Positions 6,351 to 13,700 are shown, counted from the stretch's first letter. The stretch is 17,911 nt of DNA from Saprospiraceae bacterium (GCA_020630355.1 JAHDBO010000010.1:1-17911), one strand, 5' to 3'. Numbers and translations: made by a program. The notes: generated by a model not told the origin, from the sequence alone.

Positions 6351-7907
6351 ATGAGAATCTCCTTCTTATTTTTACTAGCCACGCTTTTGCTCATTACTAG
6401 CTGTTCTGATGAGCAATTGGTAGCACCAACAAACCAAAATAATGACCTATCAGAACAAAGAGTCGTTCTAACTAAATCCGAGATCAACAAAACAGCGATT
6501 GCTATTATAGAATCTAAAGGTGAGTTTGAATGGTCTGATGTAGACGCCTTCACTGTATTCAGTGCATTGGAACAAAGTGACAATAGTGTATCCTTAGGTT
6601 ACAAACCAGCCGATGTAGGAAATATTGATAGAACGATTCAGGACATAGACATCGATGCCCCAGCTTGGCAAGAAGCTAAAGCAACTATTCAAAACAGAAT
6701 ATTAGCTTTAGAAAATGAGATTAGTGAAACACCATTGAAACTGGAAGACATTCTTATTTCAGAAAGTGAAACATTGCCATATTTCCAGATTGTTGTGAAG
6801 AACATCAAAACAATTGAAGCCATGAGAGCATTCGATATGGTTCGTTATGTTGAACCAGCCTCTTACGATGCAGTCGAGGGTGGCGTGAGAAGTGATTCAG
6901 GATGTGGCTATAGTCCTGATTATAGTATCGAAGCGGCTGATTTTGAAACAATCGCTCCTGGTTCTAAAAAATCTTGGGCGCAAGAGTATGCCAATGTAGA
7001 TGACGCTTGGTCAACTAGTACTGGTCAAGGCATTTCAGTGGGGTTGATTGATTCTGGTGTATCTTATAGTCAAGATAAATTAGGGTATAAATTTAATGAC
7101 GGCTACTCCTCTGGCAGATTCATTGACCGAAGAAGTACTCATTACTCGGGTTCTTGGTGGTGGAAGAGCTTAGACAGTCCAAATGACCAATGTGGACATG
7201 GTACGCAGATGGCAGGATTGATTGCCGCCCCTAGAAGTAACGAAGGCAATGCAATCGGTGTGGCATACAATGCAAACTTAGTATCGTATAGAGGTACGAC
7301 GGATGTTATCATCAACGGAGGAAGTGAAAAAGATGGTGTATCTGATGCTTTGGTTGCTTTGGGCAATAGAAGCGACGTAAAAGTAATCAGCATGTCAATC
7401 GGAGATGTATTCTCTAGCGGCCAGGTGAAAGATGCCGTTAGATATGCTTATAACAGAGGTAAGATGCTTATCTCTGCGGCAGGCACTTCTTTGACTTGGA
7501 CAAGCTGGTATGGTGTGATTTTCCCTGCCAATATGAGTGAAACTATTGCTGTCACTGGTGTTAGAGATTCAGGTGGCACGCCATACAAAAGATGTGATAC
7601 TTGCCACGATGGTAGCAAAGTAGATTTCGTATATGTGATGCAGAGAAATAGTGATACAGGTAGAACGGCATTGACATTATCTATGAACAATAATCAACCT
7701 GCTAGAGTAGGTGGTTCTTCTTGTGCAACCGCTTCTACTGCTGGTATCGCAGCCTTGATCTGGGCAACCAACCCAAGTATGTCAAGATCAACTGTACTGC
7801 AAAGAATGAAAAACGCATCTGCTTTATACCCTAGCAGAAATGGCAACTTTGGATGGGGTGCTATTGATGCTAACGCAGCTGTTAGAAATACAGGATACGG
7901 ACAATAA
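6351..7907 (+). CDS. Subtilisin-family (S8) serine protease lipoprotein
   Basis: The 518-aa product starts with a lipoprotein signal ending LITSC, with lipidated Cys18. The following SDEQ is acidic, like the surface-export signals of Bacteroidota lipoproteins, so surface exposure is likely. Residues about 19-175 form a propeptide; its end (LPYFQIVVKNIKT to VRYVEPAS) looks like an I9-type inhibitor domain. The S8 domain spans about 205-515. The catalytic triad is Asp234 in LIDSG, His283 in CGHGT and Ser457 in GGSSCATASTAG. The position that normally holds the oxyanion asparagine (AAGN) reads AAGT, giving Thr379, and the usual Pro after the serine motif is Ala. Activity may therefore be altered. 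It has no T9SS tail. The gene stands alone and ends just before a strong terminator. Confidence 0.93.
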   Translation: MRISFLFLLATLLLITSCSDEQLVAPTNQNNDLSEQRVVLTKSEINKTAIAIIESKGEFEWSDVDAFTVFSALEQSDNSVSLGYKPADVGNIDRTIQDIDIDAPAWQEAKATIQNRILALENEISETPLKLEDILISESETLPYFQIVVKNIKTIEAMRAFDMVRYVEPASYDAVEGGVRSDSGCGYSPDYSIEAADFETIAPGSKKSWAQEYANVDDAWSTSTGQGISVGLIDSGVSYSQDKLGYKFNDGYSSGRFIDRRSTHYSGSWWWKSLDSPNDQCGHGTQMAGLIAAPRSNEGNAIGVAYNANLVSYRGTTDVIINGGSEKDGVSDALVALGNRSDVKVISMSIGDVFSSGQVKDAVRYAYNRGKMLISAAGTSLTWTSWYGVIFPANMSETIAVTGVRDSGGTPYKRCDTCHDGSKVDFVYVMQRNSDTGRTALTLSMNNNQPARVGGSSCATASTAGIAALIWATNPSMSRSTVLQRMKNASALYPSRNGNFGWGAIDANAAVRNTGYGQ

Positions 7908-7930
7908 GATTCGCTATAAAATGGAAACTA

Positions 7931-7969
7931 AAAATCCCACCCGACACAAAGTCGGGTGGGATTTTCTTA
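7931..7969 (+). terminator. Rho-independent terminator after the subtilase gene
   Basis: A perfect 15-bp stem (7931-7945 with 7951-7965) encloses the loop ACAAA. The core CCCACCCGAC/GTCGGGTGGG is G+C-rich and the stem ends in TTTT. It starts 24 nt after the stop codon. The A-run on the other side makes it potentially active in both directions. Confidence 0.9.
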
Positions 7970-7988
7970 TGCTCCTTATCGAGACAAC

Positions 7989-8028
7989 AAAAAAGCTAAA
8001 GAGAGCATATAGGGCTTTCTTCAGCTTT
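7989..8028 (-). terminator. Probable minus-strand terminator after the 51-aa gene
   Basis: Arms 7992-8006 and 8014-8028 form a 15-bp stem with one A-C mismatch and one G-U pair across a 7-nt loop. Read on the minus strand the stem is followed by a run of T, as in an intrinsic terminator. It lies about 160 nt beyond the stop codon of the small membrane protein gene, so that transcript would have a long 3' untranslated part (8029-8186), in which I see no gene. Confidence 0.6.
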
Positions 8029-8186
8029 CGAAATTTGTCTTTATAAAAAGAAATTTTTGATATTAGACGCTATCCTATTCTCGTTTTAGCGAACTCGGTA
8101 TATTACGAAGTGACTTTTGGTTGAGTATGGTATATACCAATATCTACAATCAGATTTCGGAATAAGAGCTTGTCTAAACCTAGTGA

Positions 8187-8342
8187 CTACATCCAGCGCA
8201 TTCCTCTCACAAAGAACGTAAGGAGAAATGGTAAGCCTAACCAAAACCACTCTGTAAGAAAAATGAGTAACAATATAGTGAGGATTAAGGCTGCAAAAAA
8301 GAAGCCCCAGTCAGTCAGTGTAGATGAATTTTCATTTGCCAT
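8187..8342 (-). CDS. 51-aa two-helix membrane protein
   Basis: I translated this short frame by hand. The product starts MANENSSTLTDWGFFFAALI and ends FFVRGMRWM. After a polar N-terminus of about 11 residues there are two hydrophobic segments, about 14-29 and 32-45, with a short TEW turn between them and a basic-aromatic end (RGMRW). That pattern of a polar start, a hairpin of two helices and a basic tail is unlikely in random non-coding DNA, and a consensus promoter element lies just upstream. An overlapping frame on the plus strand (8170-8358) is its shadow. I do not recognise a family. Small hydrophobic proteins of this kind often modulate a membrane enzyme or transporter, but nothing here identifies a partner. 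It follows the C2-like gene by 57 nt on the same strand. Confidence 0.62.
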   Translation of the reverse strand: MANENSSTLTDWGFFFAALILTILLLIFLTEWFWLGLPFLLTFFVRGMRWM

Positions 8343-8365
8343 AACTATTACAATTTAATGGACTG

Positions 8366-8373
8366 CAAAGCTA
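8366..8373 (-). promoter_or_regulatory. -7 promoter element for the 51-aa gene
   Basis: Read on the minus strand this is TAGCTTTG, an exact match to TAnnTTTG, 23 nt upstream of the small gene's ATG. No good TTG lies at the -33 spacing; a T-rich stretch precedes it. It supports independent transcription of the small gene. Confidence 0.45.
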
Positions 8374-8399
8374 ATAAAAAAACTCCTTTTAAAACAGTG

Positions 8400-9056
8400 C
8401 TAAAGTAGTTCTATCTTGAATTTGATTTGTCCACGCTGAAAAAAATAATCGCCTATATCCTCATTCCCTACACTTTCGATTGTTTCATTTAAGTTACCCA
8501 ATAATTTATATTCTTTTTTTACAGGGCGTTCTTTTTTTGTATTAGAATAATGATATCCAAAGATACCAAGCTTTAATCTTGGTGATACGACCAGGTCTTC
8601 TTGTATCGCTTGCTCAACCAATTGATAAATCCTGCCCATCGTATTGTCTATGCTTAATATCAAACCAGATTCAATGCCTTCAGGAGTAATATCTACCACA
8701 TCGTCCCTGTTTCCACACCCCATTTTGTCTTGGTCAAACAACCAGATCCTGACCTCGTTTTTACCTGTTTTTGATTGGAGTCCTTCAAACGTCCAATTAG
8801 GATTAATTTGCGTTCCTTTTGCTATAGTGGAATGTTTTACATTCCCATTTATATACACTTTCGAATAAAACTCAAACATCGTTCTATCTCCACAATTCGC
8901 ATCATTATCCAAAGCTGTTGCAGAGAGGATAGTTACTTTTATTTTGGGTGCATGATTTACAGAATCCATCAAGAGCGCCTCCTTTTCTTGTGCCATTAAC
9001 CCAAAAAAGGGGAGGCATACCCCTGCACACAAAAAGACTAGTTTTGAAAAAGACAT
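8400..9056 (-). CDS. Secreted protein with a C2-like domain
   Basis: The frame opens at 9101, but the ATG at 9056 is chosen because it gives a standard signal peptide (MSFSKLVFLCAGVCLPFFGL, cleavage expected after MA) and a 218-aa product. Residues about 38-125 resemble a C2 beta-sandwich. KIKVTILSATAL is the first strand, KGTQINPNWTFEGL is like the T-x-NP-x-W turn of C2 domains, and EVRIWLFDQDKMGCGNRDDV is like the strand plus acidic Ca2+-binding loop (Asp108, Asp110, Asp118, Asp119). C2 domains bind phospholipid, often with calcium. The C-terminal 90 residues are not recognised and end in a beta strand (GQIKFKIELL). The C2 assignment rests on motif resemblance only. Two cysteines (55 and 114) could pair. 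The protein is probably periplasmic or attached to the membrane surface. Confidence 0.68.
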   Translation of the reverse strand: MSFSKLVFLCAGVCLPFFGLMAQEKEALLMDSVNHAPKIKVTILSATALDNDANCGDRTMFEFYSKVYINGNVKHSTIAKGTQINPNWTFEGLQSKTGKNEVRIWLFDQDKMGCGNRDDVVDITPEGIESGLILSIDNTMGRIYQLVEQAIQEDLVVSPRLKLGIFGYHYSNTKKERPVKKEYKLLGNLNETIESVGNEDIGDYFFQRGQIKFKIELL

Positions 9057-9334
9057 AGATTTGTTTTTAGAAATAAATAACCCATCATTAGAATCTATCA
9101 TATCGTTCTAATTCTTGTGGTATATGGAAGAGATGAAAAAAGAATGGTGTGCTTTTGTATTGGGATAGAAAATACAACACAAATAAACTATGTTTTCAAT
9201 TTAAATTTCACTAACACTGATTATAATTAACGTTAAAATTTGTGACATAAGTTATTCTCATTTTCAAAAATACCCTAACAAGCTGTTTTACAGCATATTG
9301 AAAATATTCATACCTATTTAAAACTATTTTCATT

Positions 9335-9364
9335 TTTTGCCCATTTTCATAAATACTATCTTTA
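9335..9364 (+). promoter_or_regulatory. Promoter of the polyprenyl synthase gene
   Basis: A -33 element TTTTG (9335-9339) is followed after exactly 17 nt by TATCTTTA (9357-9364), one base off the TAnnTTTG consensus. The start codon lies 24 nt further on. This is the best two-part Bacteroidota-type promoter in the window. Confidence 0.5.
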
Positions 9365-9388
9365 GCACCATCAAATAACAGACGAACC

Positions 9389-10366
9389 ATGTATACTCTA
9401 ATCGAGATTCAAGATAAATTTCAAACCTATTTAAACGAACATACCTTTAATCAGACACCTCAAGCGTTATATGCCCCGGTTAATTACATTCTGAGCATAG
9501 GTGGAAAAAGATTACGTCCGGCCTTATTGCTAATGGCTGCCAATCTCTTTAAAGATGACATAGAAGGTGCGCTTCCGGCTGCCTTTGCCGTAGAGGTATT
9601 CCATAATTTCACTTTATTACATGACGATATTATGGACGAGGCACCTCTAAGGAGGGGGAAACCGACAGTTCATCACAAGTACAATGTCAATACTGGAATC
9701 CTTTCTGGCGACGTGATGTTGATTTACGCATACCAGTATCTGAATGGGCTTTCAGACAAATCCAAACTGCATCGCATCCTGGAAATATTCAATAAAACAG
9801 CAATTGAAGTTTGTGAAGGGCAGCAGTATGATATGAATTTTGAAACCCAAAGTGATGTCACAATAAAAGCTTACCTAAAAATGATAGAGCTCAAAACATC
9901 TGTTCTATTAGCTGGCGGTATGCAAATTGGGGCTTTAATCACAGGAGCAAGCGAACAAGACGCAGAACACGTCTACGAGTTTGGTCGAAATGTAGGTTTA
10001 GCTTTTCAATTACAAGACGATATCCTAGATGCTTTTGGCGACCCTGAAAAATTTGGCAAAAAGGTCGGAGGCGATATTATTCAGAACAAAAAAACCTATC
10101 TATATCTAAAAGCTTTAGAAATGGCTTCGGATGCAGATAAAACTGAGTTGAAAGATTGGTTCTCAAAAACAGAAGTAGAAGAGGCCTCGAAAATTGAACG
10201 GGTAAAAGCTATTTTCAAGCAGAGCGGTGTATTGGATGCAGCCCAAAAGCTCCAAAAGGAATATCAAAATAAGGCTTTCTTTTATTTGAATCAAATAAGC
10301 ATCGACAAAGCAAGAAAAGAGCGGTTAATTAGTTTAGCGAATCAAATGCTGAACAGAGAGAATTAA
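9389..10366 (+). CDS. Polyprenyl diphosphate synthase (trans-isoprenyl type)
   Basis: This 325-aa cytoplasmic enzyme should condense isopentenyl diphosphate onto allylic diphosphates. The IPP-binding GGKRLRP is at 38-44. The first aspartate-rich motif DDIMD is at 79-83, followed by RRGKPTVHH, and the second motif DDILD is at 210-214, followed by GGDIIQNKKTYL (227-238). These bind Mg2+ and the diphosphates. Length is typical. The fifth residue before the first motif is Phe74 and there is no two-residue insertion inside it. By the chain-length rules worked out on archaeal type I GGPP synthases, that favours a C20 product rather than a long quinone chain, although C15 cannot be excluded. It is a single gene with its own promoter and a hairpin after the stop. 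Products could feed carotenoid, quinone or lipid-carrier synthesis. Confidence 0.93.
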   Translation: MYTLIEIQDKFQTYLNEHTFNQTPQALYAPVNYILSIGGKRLRPALLLMAANLFKDDIEGALPAAFAVEVFHNFTLLHDDIMDEAPLRRGKPTVHHKYNVNTGILSGDVMLIYAYQYLNGLSDKSKLHRILEIFNKTAIEVCEGQQYDMNFETQSDVTIKAYLKMIELKTSVLLAGGMQIGALITGASEQDAEHVYEFGRNVGLAFQLQDDILDAFGDPEKFGKKVGGDIIQNKKTYLYLKALEMASDADKTELKDWFSKTEVEEASKIERVKAIFKQSGVLDAAQKLQKEYQNKAFFYLNQISIDKARKERLISLANQMLNREN

Positions 10367-10367
10367 A

Positions 10368-10400
10368 AACAGCCCCCACGCTTACTGCGTAGGAGCTGTT
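10368..10400. terminator. Terminator hairpin between convergent genes
   Basis: Arms 10368-10381 and 10387-10400 pair as AACAGC/GCTGTT and ACGC/GCGT, with two C-A mismatches in the middle and a 5-nt loop TTACT. It starts 2 nt after the polyprenyl synthase stop and lies before the convergent gene ending at 10436. There is no long T-tract. Confidence 0.6.
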
Positions 10401-10435
10401 AAATCGATTAGTTTTAAAACCTTGTTGTCAAAACA

Positions 10436-11962
10436 TTAGAAAGCAGCACCCTGCTTCACAAATTTCTTTGCTTGTGGTTGTGCCCCTCCTATATTGACGA
10501 TGTATGTCCCTGCTGGTAAGTGTGCTACCTCCAATTGCTTTTGGTTTTCTCCAGCTGCTATTTCCGTGCTCATCATTACTTTTCCAGTGATGTCCATTAC
10601 ATTGATGCTTGTATTTTCTTCTTGTATGCCCATGTCGATGGTCACTCTGTCTACGGTCGGGTTCGGGAAAAGATTTACAGCTACCTTTGCTTTGCCACAC
10701 TGGCTAACAGTCACTACGTCCGTGTATTCAAAAGTACCATCAAAATCCACTTGCTTTAGGCGGTAGTACAATACGTTGCCCCTTGGTGCCTCATCGACAA
10801 AGCTGTATTCGACGATATCCGTGCTGTTGCCCACGCCTTCGATTTTACCGATAGTCGAGTAGTTTCTACCATCGTTGCCTCTTTCAACCAAGAAGTAGGC
10901 GTTGTTGATTTCGGTGGCCGTTGCCCACTCCAATTCCACTTCCTCACCCGTGCAGCTTGCCTCAAAGTATGCCATTTCCACTGGTGCTACTACGCAAAGC
11001 GGCGTGCCTGTTATACCTACCACGTCGCAGTTGGTCGGTCCGTCTATATTGAAGTTGTAATCCGTCTCCATTGGGTAAGTTACGGATACCGTACCTGTTG
11101 TTGGAGCGGAAGTCGTTCCTCCTGAAAAAGTGGAGGAAGGCGTAAAGTGTGCCTCGATTGCCATCCCCGTGTTGTCCACGATGGCAAAATCACCATTGGC
11201 TGCTGTAAATTGGTAGCTCACGGTATAAGTGTTCGCCACTTCATCGCAATCAAACTCTGGCTCAGAAGTAATGCTCACACTACATGGGTCGGTCAATTCG
11301 CCACAGCCATATCTTGCCTTGAAGTTGAAGCTGAAGTCGCCGCCCTTGGTCGTTGCGTCTTGGTCCCAGACCATGATGTAGTAGTTGGTCGCCTTGTTGA
11401 TAGTAGGCGTGATGAACGGGTCGCCCGCCCAGCCATTAAAGTTAGAGCCACAAATATCGTAAGTCAAATCGCCACAGTCGCCCGTCAAACCATTGGTGTT
11501 GTATTCGGTTGTCGGCTTATTGCTATAGAATAGTGCCCATCCGATATTGTCAGGACCACCGATAACCTGAAAGTCAAAAGCACCTGCATTGGGTCTGACA
11601 TCAAACTGAAACCAAGTGATAGGCTGTCCGTCAACTGGAAGTGTCAAAGCAACACCCTCTCCCGTGTCAGGGTTGATACAATTGGTCAAAGCTGGGAGGT
11701 CAAACATGCTCGCATCATAAGTACAAGAAGGACCGATATTGGATTGGGTAGCGGCGGCACTCGCACAAGCAACAATCCCCGCAGGGTCTCCCGTAGCTGG
11801 CGATTCGTTGATGGCACCGTTCGCTTCCCAACCTGCGCCAGCATCCCATCTTACGATGCAATCGGAGCAGGGGCTTTGAGCCATCACAGAAAAAGAAAGC
11901 AAGAAAGCGGCTAGGATAATGATTGCCAATCTGAAGTTTTTAGCGTAAGTCAAGGTTGTCAT
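10436..11962 (-). CDS. Secreted T9SS type A cargo protein
   Basis: The 508-aa product has a signal peptide (hydrophobic core LAIIILAAFLLSFSV, cleavage expected after MAQ, residue 29). The N-terminal two thirds are cysteine-rich, with about ten cysteines spread between 32 and 323, and look like beta-sandwich carbohydrate- or surface-binding modules (TWFQFDVRPNAGAFDFQVIG at 116-135); I cannot name the family. Residues about 325-422 are an Fn3-like linker domain often found just before the sorting tail (EVELEWATATEINNAYFLVE, then YYRLKQVDFDGTFEY). Residues about 430-508 are the T9SS type A sorting domain: LFPNPTVDRV, then VMDITGKV, LPAGTYIVNI and KKFVKQ. The protein is therefore exported across the outer membrane and released or anchored. 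Its DNA is visibly richer in G+C than the genes around it, suggesting strong codon selection or transfer. Confidence 0.88.
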   Translation of the reverse strand: MTTLTYAKNFRLAIIILAAFLLSFSVMAQSPCSDCIVRWDAGAGWEANGAINESPATGDPAGIVACASAAATQSNIGPSCTYDASMFDLPALTNCINPDTGEGVALTLPVDGQPITWFQFDVRPNAGAFDFQVIGGPDNIGWALFYSNKPTTEYNTNGLTGDCGDLTYDICGSNFNGWAGDPFITPTINKATNYYIMVWDQDATTKGGDFSFNFKARYGCGELTDPCSVSITSEPEFDCDEVANTYTVSYQFTAANGDFAIVDNTGMAIEAHFTPSSTFSGGTTSAPTTGTVSVTYPMETDYNFNIDGPTNCDVVGITGTPLCVVAPVEMAYFEASCTGEEVELEWATATEINNAYFLVERGNDGRNYSTIGKIEGVGNSTDIVEYSFVDEAPRGNVLYYRLKQVDFDGTFEYTDVVTVSQCGKAKVAVNLFPNPTVDRVTIDMGIQEENTSINVMDITGKVMMSTEIAAGENQKQLEVAHLPAGTYIVNIGGAQPQAKKFVKQGAAF

Positions 11963-12021
11963 AACAATAAAGTTTTAGGGGTTTTAAAAATTGTGTCACC
12001 CGTTTGTGATTGATTATATGT

Positions 12022-12029
12022 CAAATTTA
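12022..12029 (-). promoter_or_regulatory. -7 promoter element for the T9SS type A cargo gene
   Basis: Read on the minus strand this is TAAATTTG, an exact match to TAnnTTTG, 59 nt upstream of the start codon. No TTG lies at the usual -33 spacing, so activation from the repeat cluster next to it (12034-12153) would make sense. Confidence 0.45.
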
Positions 12030-12033
12030 GGGT

Positions 12034-12153
12034 GGTCAGAAGCGGCAGGGAGCGATTATCGCCAAACGACAAAAACAGGATGTTCAACGACGGGTCATTT
12101 TTGGGCTTGAAGGGTTAATTATGACCAACAACATTTTCTGAGGGTCAAACGAC
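12034..12153. promoter_or_regulatory. Repeat cluster in a divergent promoter region
   Basis: Three copies of an ACGAC-type word occur: CCAAACGAC (12062-12070), TTCAACGAC (12083-12091) and GTCAAACGAC (12144-12153). GGTCA occurs at 12034, 12093 and 12143, and its reverse complement TGACC at 12122. GGTCAT (12093-12098) and ATGACC (12121-12126) form an inverted pair. The block lies just upstream of the minus-strand -7 element and before the decarboxylase gene. It may bind a regulator, possibly of the LytTR type, but the sites are short and imperfect. Confidence 0.35.
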
Positions 12154-12212
12154 GAGACACTAGGATTGTCTAAAACAGAATGGACTATTTTTCGGTTACC
12201 TTTGGGACAATT

Positions 12213-13700
12213 ATGAGCAAAATGAGTACCGACGCACTACATACACTAGCCGAAAGGCTAAAATCGCTTGAACGAAAATCATCATTACTAAATCCGCCTC
12301 AAGGGATTAGAGTACAATGGCAGACAGCAGTCGAAGAATACACGAATAATTTTCTAGAAACGCTCAAAACCGAAAAAGCCTATTATCAAAGAGAGAAACA
12401 GGCAGAAAATTCCTTATCAAGTATACCCAAAGAAGGCATTCACATCCATGACCTACTAAAGGACTATCAGTCATCTGTTATGGAGGAGGGCATCAATGCA
12501 GCGTCACAGGGTCATTTAGGGTACATCCCAGGAGGAGGGATATACCCTTCGGCACTCGGAGATTATCTGGCTGCAGTCAGCAATCGGTATGCAGGTATTT
12601 ATTATGCTGCCCCCGGGGCTGTCAATATTGAGAACACCTTGATTCGGTGGATGTGTGATTTGATGGGGTTCCCCCCAACTAGCGTTGGGAATTTGACTTC
12701 GGGTGGTTCTATTTCGAATCTAATTGCCATTGTTTCGGCTAGAGACGCTAAGGGACTGAAAGCAGCGGATTATCATAGGTCGGTTTTTTACCTCACGGAG
12801 CAAACGCACCATTCCCTTCAAAAAGCGATAAGAATTGCAGGTATGGCAGAAGGAATATTGAGGTACATCCCTGTGAATAATCGTTTCCAAATGGATACCA
12901 AAGCACTAGCTGCCCAGATACAAGGAGACCGAGCGGAGGGTTTACAGCCATTTTTTGTAAATGCCTCTTTAGGTACAACTAATACAGGGGCGGTCGATGA
13001 TATAGCACAAATTGGTGCTATTGCTTCTAAGAATAGACTGTGGTTTCATGTCGATGCTGCTTATGGTGGATTCTTCAAATTGGTAGAAAGTTGTTCCAAA
13101 TATTTCCTAGGAATAGAGCATGCAGATTCAATTACGCTAGACCCTCATAAAAGCCTATTTCTGCCCTTTGGTACGGGAACTATCCTCATCAAAGATGCTA
13201 AAGCTGCTTTGAAATCTCATTATTACTTAGCGGATTATATGCAGGATTCTTATGTTGATACCAACCAAATTTCTCCCGCCGATGTTTCTCCTGAGCTTAC
13301 TAAGCATTTCCGGGGTTTGAGGATGTGGTTTCCATTACAATTATTCGGAACAGCTCCTTTTGAAGCAGCCCTTCAAGAAAAAATCTTACTAGCGCAGTAT
13401 TTTTATTATAAAATAAATGAGATTACAGGATTTGAAACAGGACCATTTCCTGAACTCTCTATTACAATGTTCAGATATAGCATTTCTAATGAGAAGGACA
13501 ATGGCATCAATCAAAAACTACTTGAATATATCAAACAGGATGGTCGGATATTCCTCTCATCCACAACAATAGATGGTACATTCTGGATTAGGGTAGCGGT
13601 CCTAGTTTTCAGGACACACCAAAAAGATATTGATTTGCTTCTTGACATTATCAAAACAGGAATCAATCAATTAACGGAGCAGGGTCACATCCCCAGATAG
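12213..13700 (+). CDS. PLP-dependent group II amino-acid decarboxylase
   Basis: The product is 495 aa from this start. It belongs to the pyridoxal-phosphate family of glutamate, aromatic amino-acid and related decarboxylases. From the chosen start, the cofactor-loop motif TSGGSISNL is at 163-171, the THHS histidine region at 198-201, GTTNTGAVDD at 254-263, FHVDAAYGG at 278-286 with Asp281 contacting the pyridine nitrogen, and DPHKSLFLPFGTG at 310-322 with Lys313 as the Schiff-base lysine. Length is typical and all core residues are present, so it should be active. The substrate cannot be told from these motifs. The frame extends to an ATG at 12180, but the extra DYFSVTFGTI does not look like the family N-terminus; 12222 is a further alternative. 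Its 3' end overlaps the convergent gene by 30 bp. Confidence 0.9.
   Translation: MSKMSTDALHTLAERLKSLERKSSLLNPPQGIRVQWQTAVEEYTNNFLETLKTEKAYYQREKQAENSLSSIPKEGIHIHDLLKDYQSSVMEEGINAASQGHLGYIPGGGIYPSALGDYLAAVSNRYAGIYYAAPGAVNIENTLIRWMCDLMGFPPTSVGNLTSGGSISNLIAIVSARDAKGLKAADYHRSVFYLTEQTHHSLQKAIRIAGMAEGILRYIPVNNRFQMDTKALAAQIQGDRAEGLQPFFVNASLGTTNTGAVDDIAQIGAIASKNRLWFHVDAAYGGFFKLVESCSKYFLGIEHADSITLDPHKSLFLPFGTGTILIKDAKAALKSHYYLADYMQDSYVDTNQISPADVSPELTKHFRGLRMWFPLQLFGTAPFEAALQEKILLAQYFYYKINEITGFETGPFPELSITMFRYSISNEKDNGINQKLLEYIKQDGRIFLSSTTIDGTFWIRVAVLVFRTHQKDIDLLLDIIKTGINQLTEQGHIPR

Noticed and set aside
7593..7607. CDTCH, a c-type heme-binding motif, in the subtilase
   Set aside because: A single CxxCH inside the S8 domain, with no cytochrome features around it, is more likely a disulfide or a chance match.
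8170..8358. 62-aa plus-strand frame
   Set aside because: It lies opposite the 51-aa membrane protein gene, is lysine- and asparagine-rich without structure, and has no promoter. The minus-strand frame is the better gene.
9057..9101. Fifteen-residue N-terminal extension of the C2-like protein
   Set aside because: It would place a charged stretch before the signal peptide. Starting at 9056 gives a normal export signal.
9227..9236. TTAACGTTAA palindrome
   Set aside because: A 10-bp A+T-rich palindrome in A+T-rich DNA is expected by chance, and it lies well upstream of the recognised promoter.
12197..12204. TACCTTTG as a promoter for the decarboxylase gene
   Set aside because: It fits TAnnTTTG but lies only 8 nt before the 12213 start, with no -33 element at the right spacing, so it may be coincidence.
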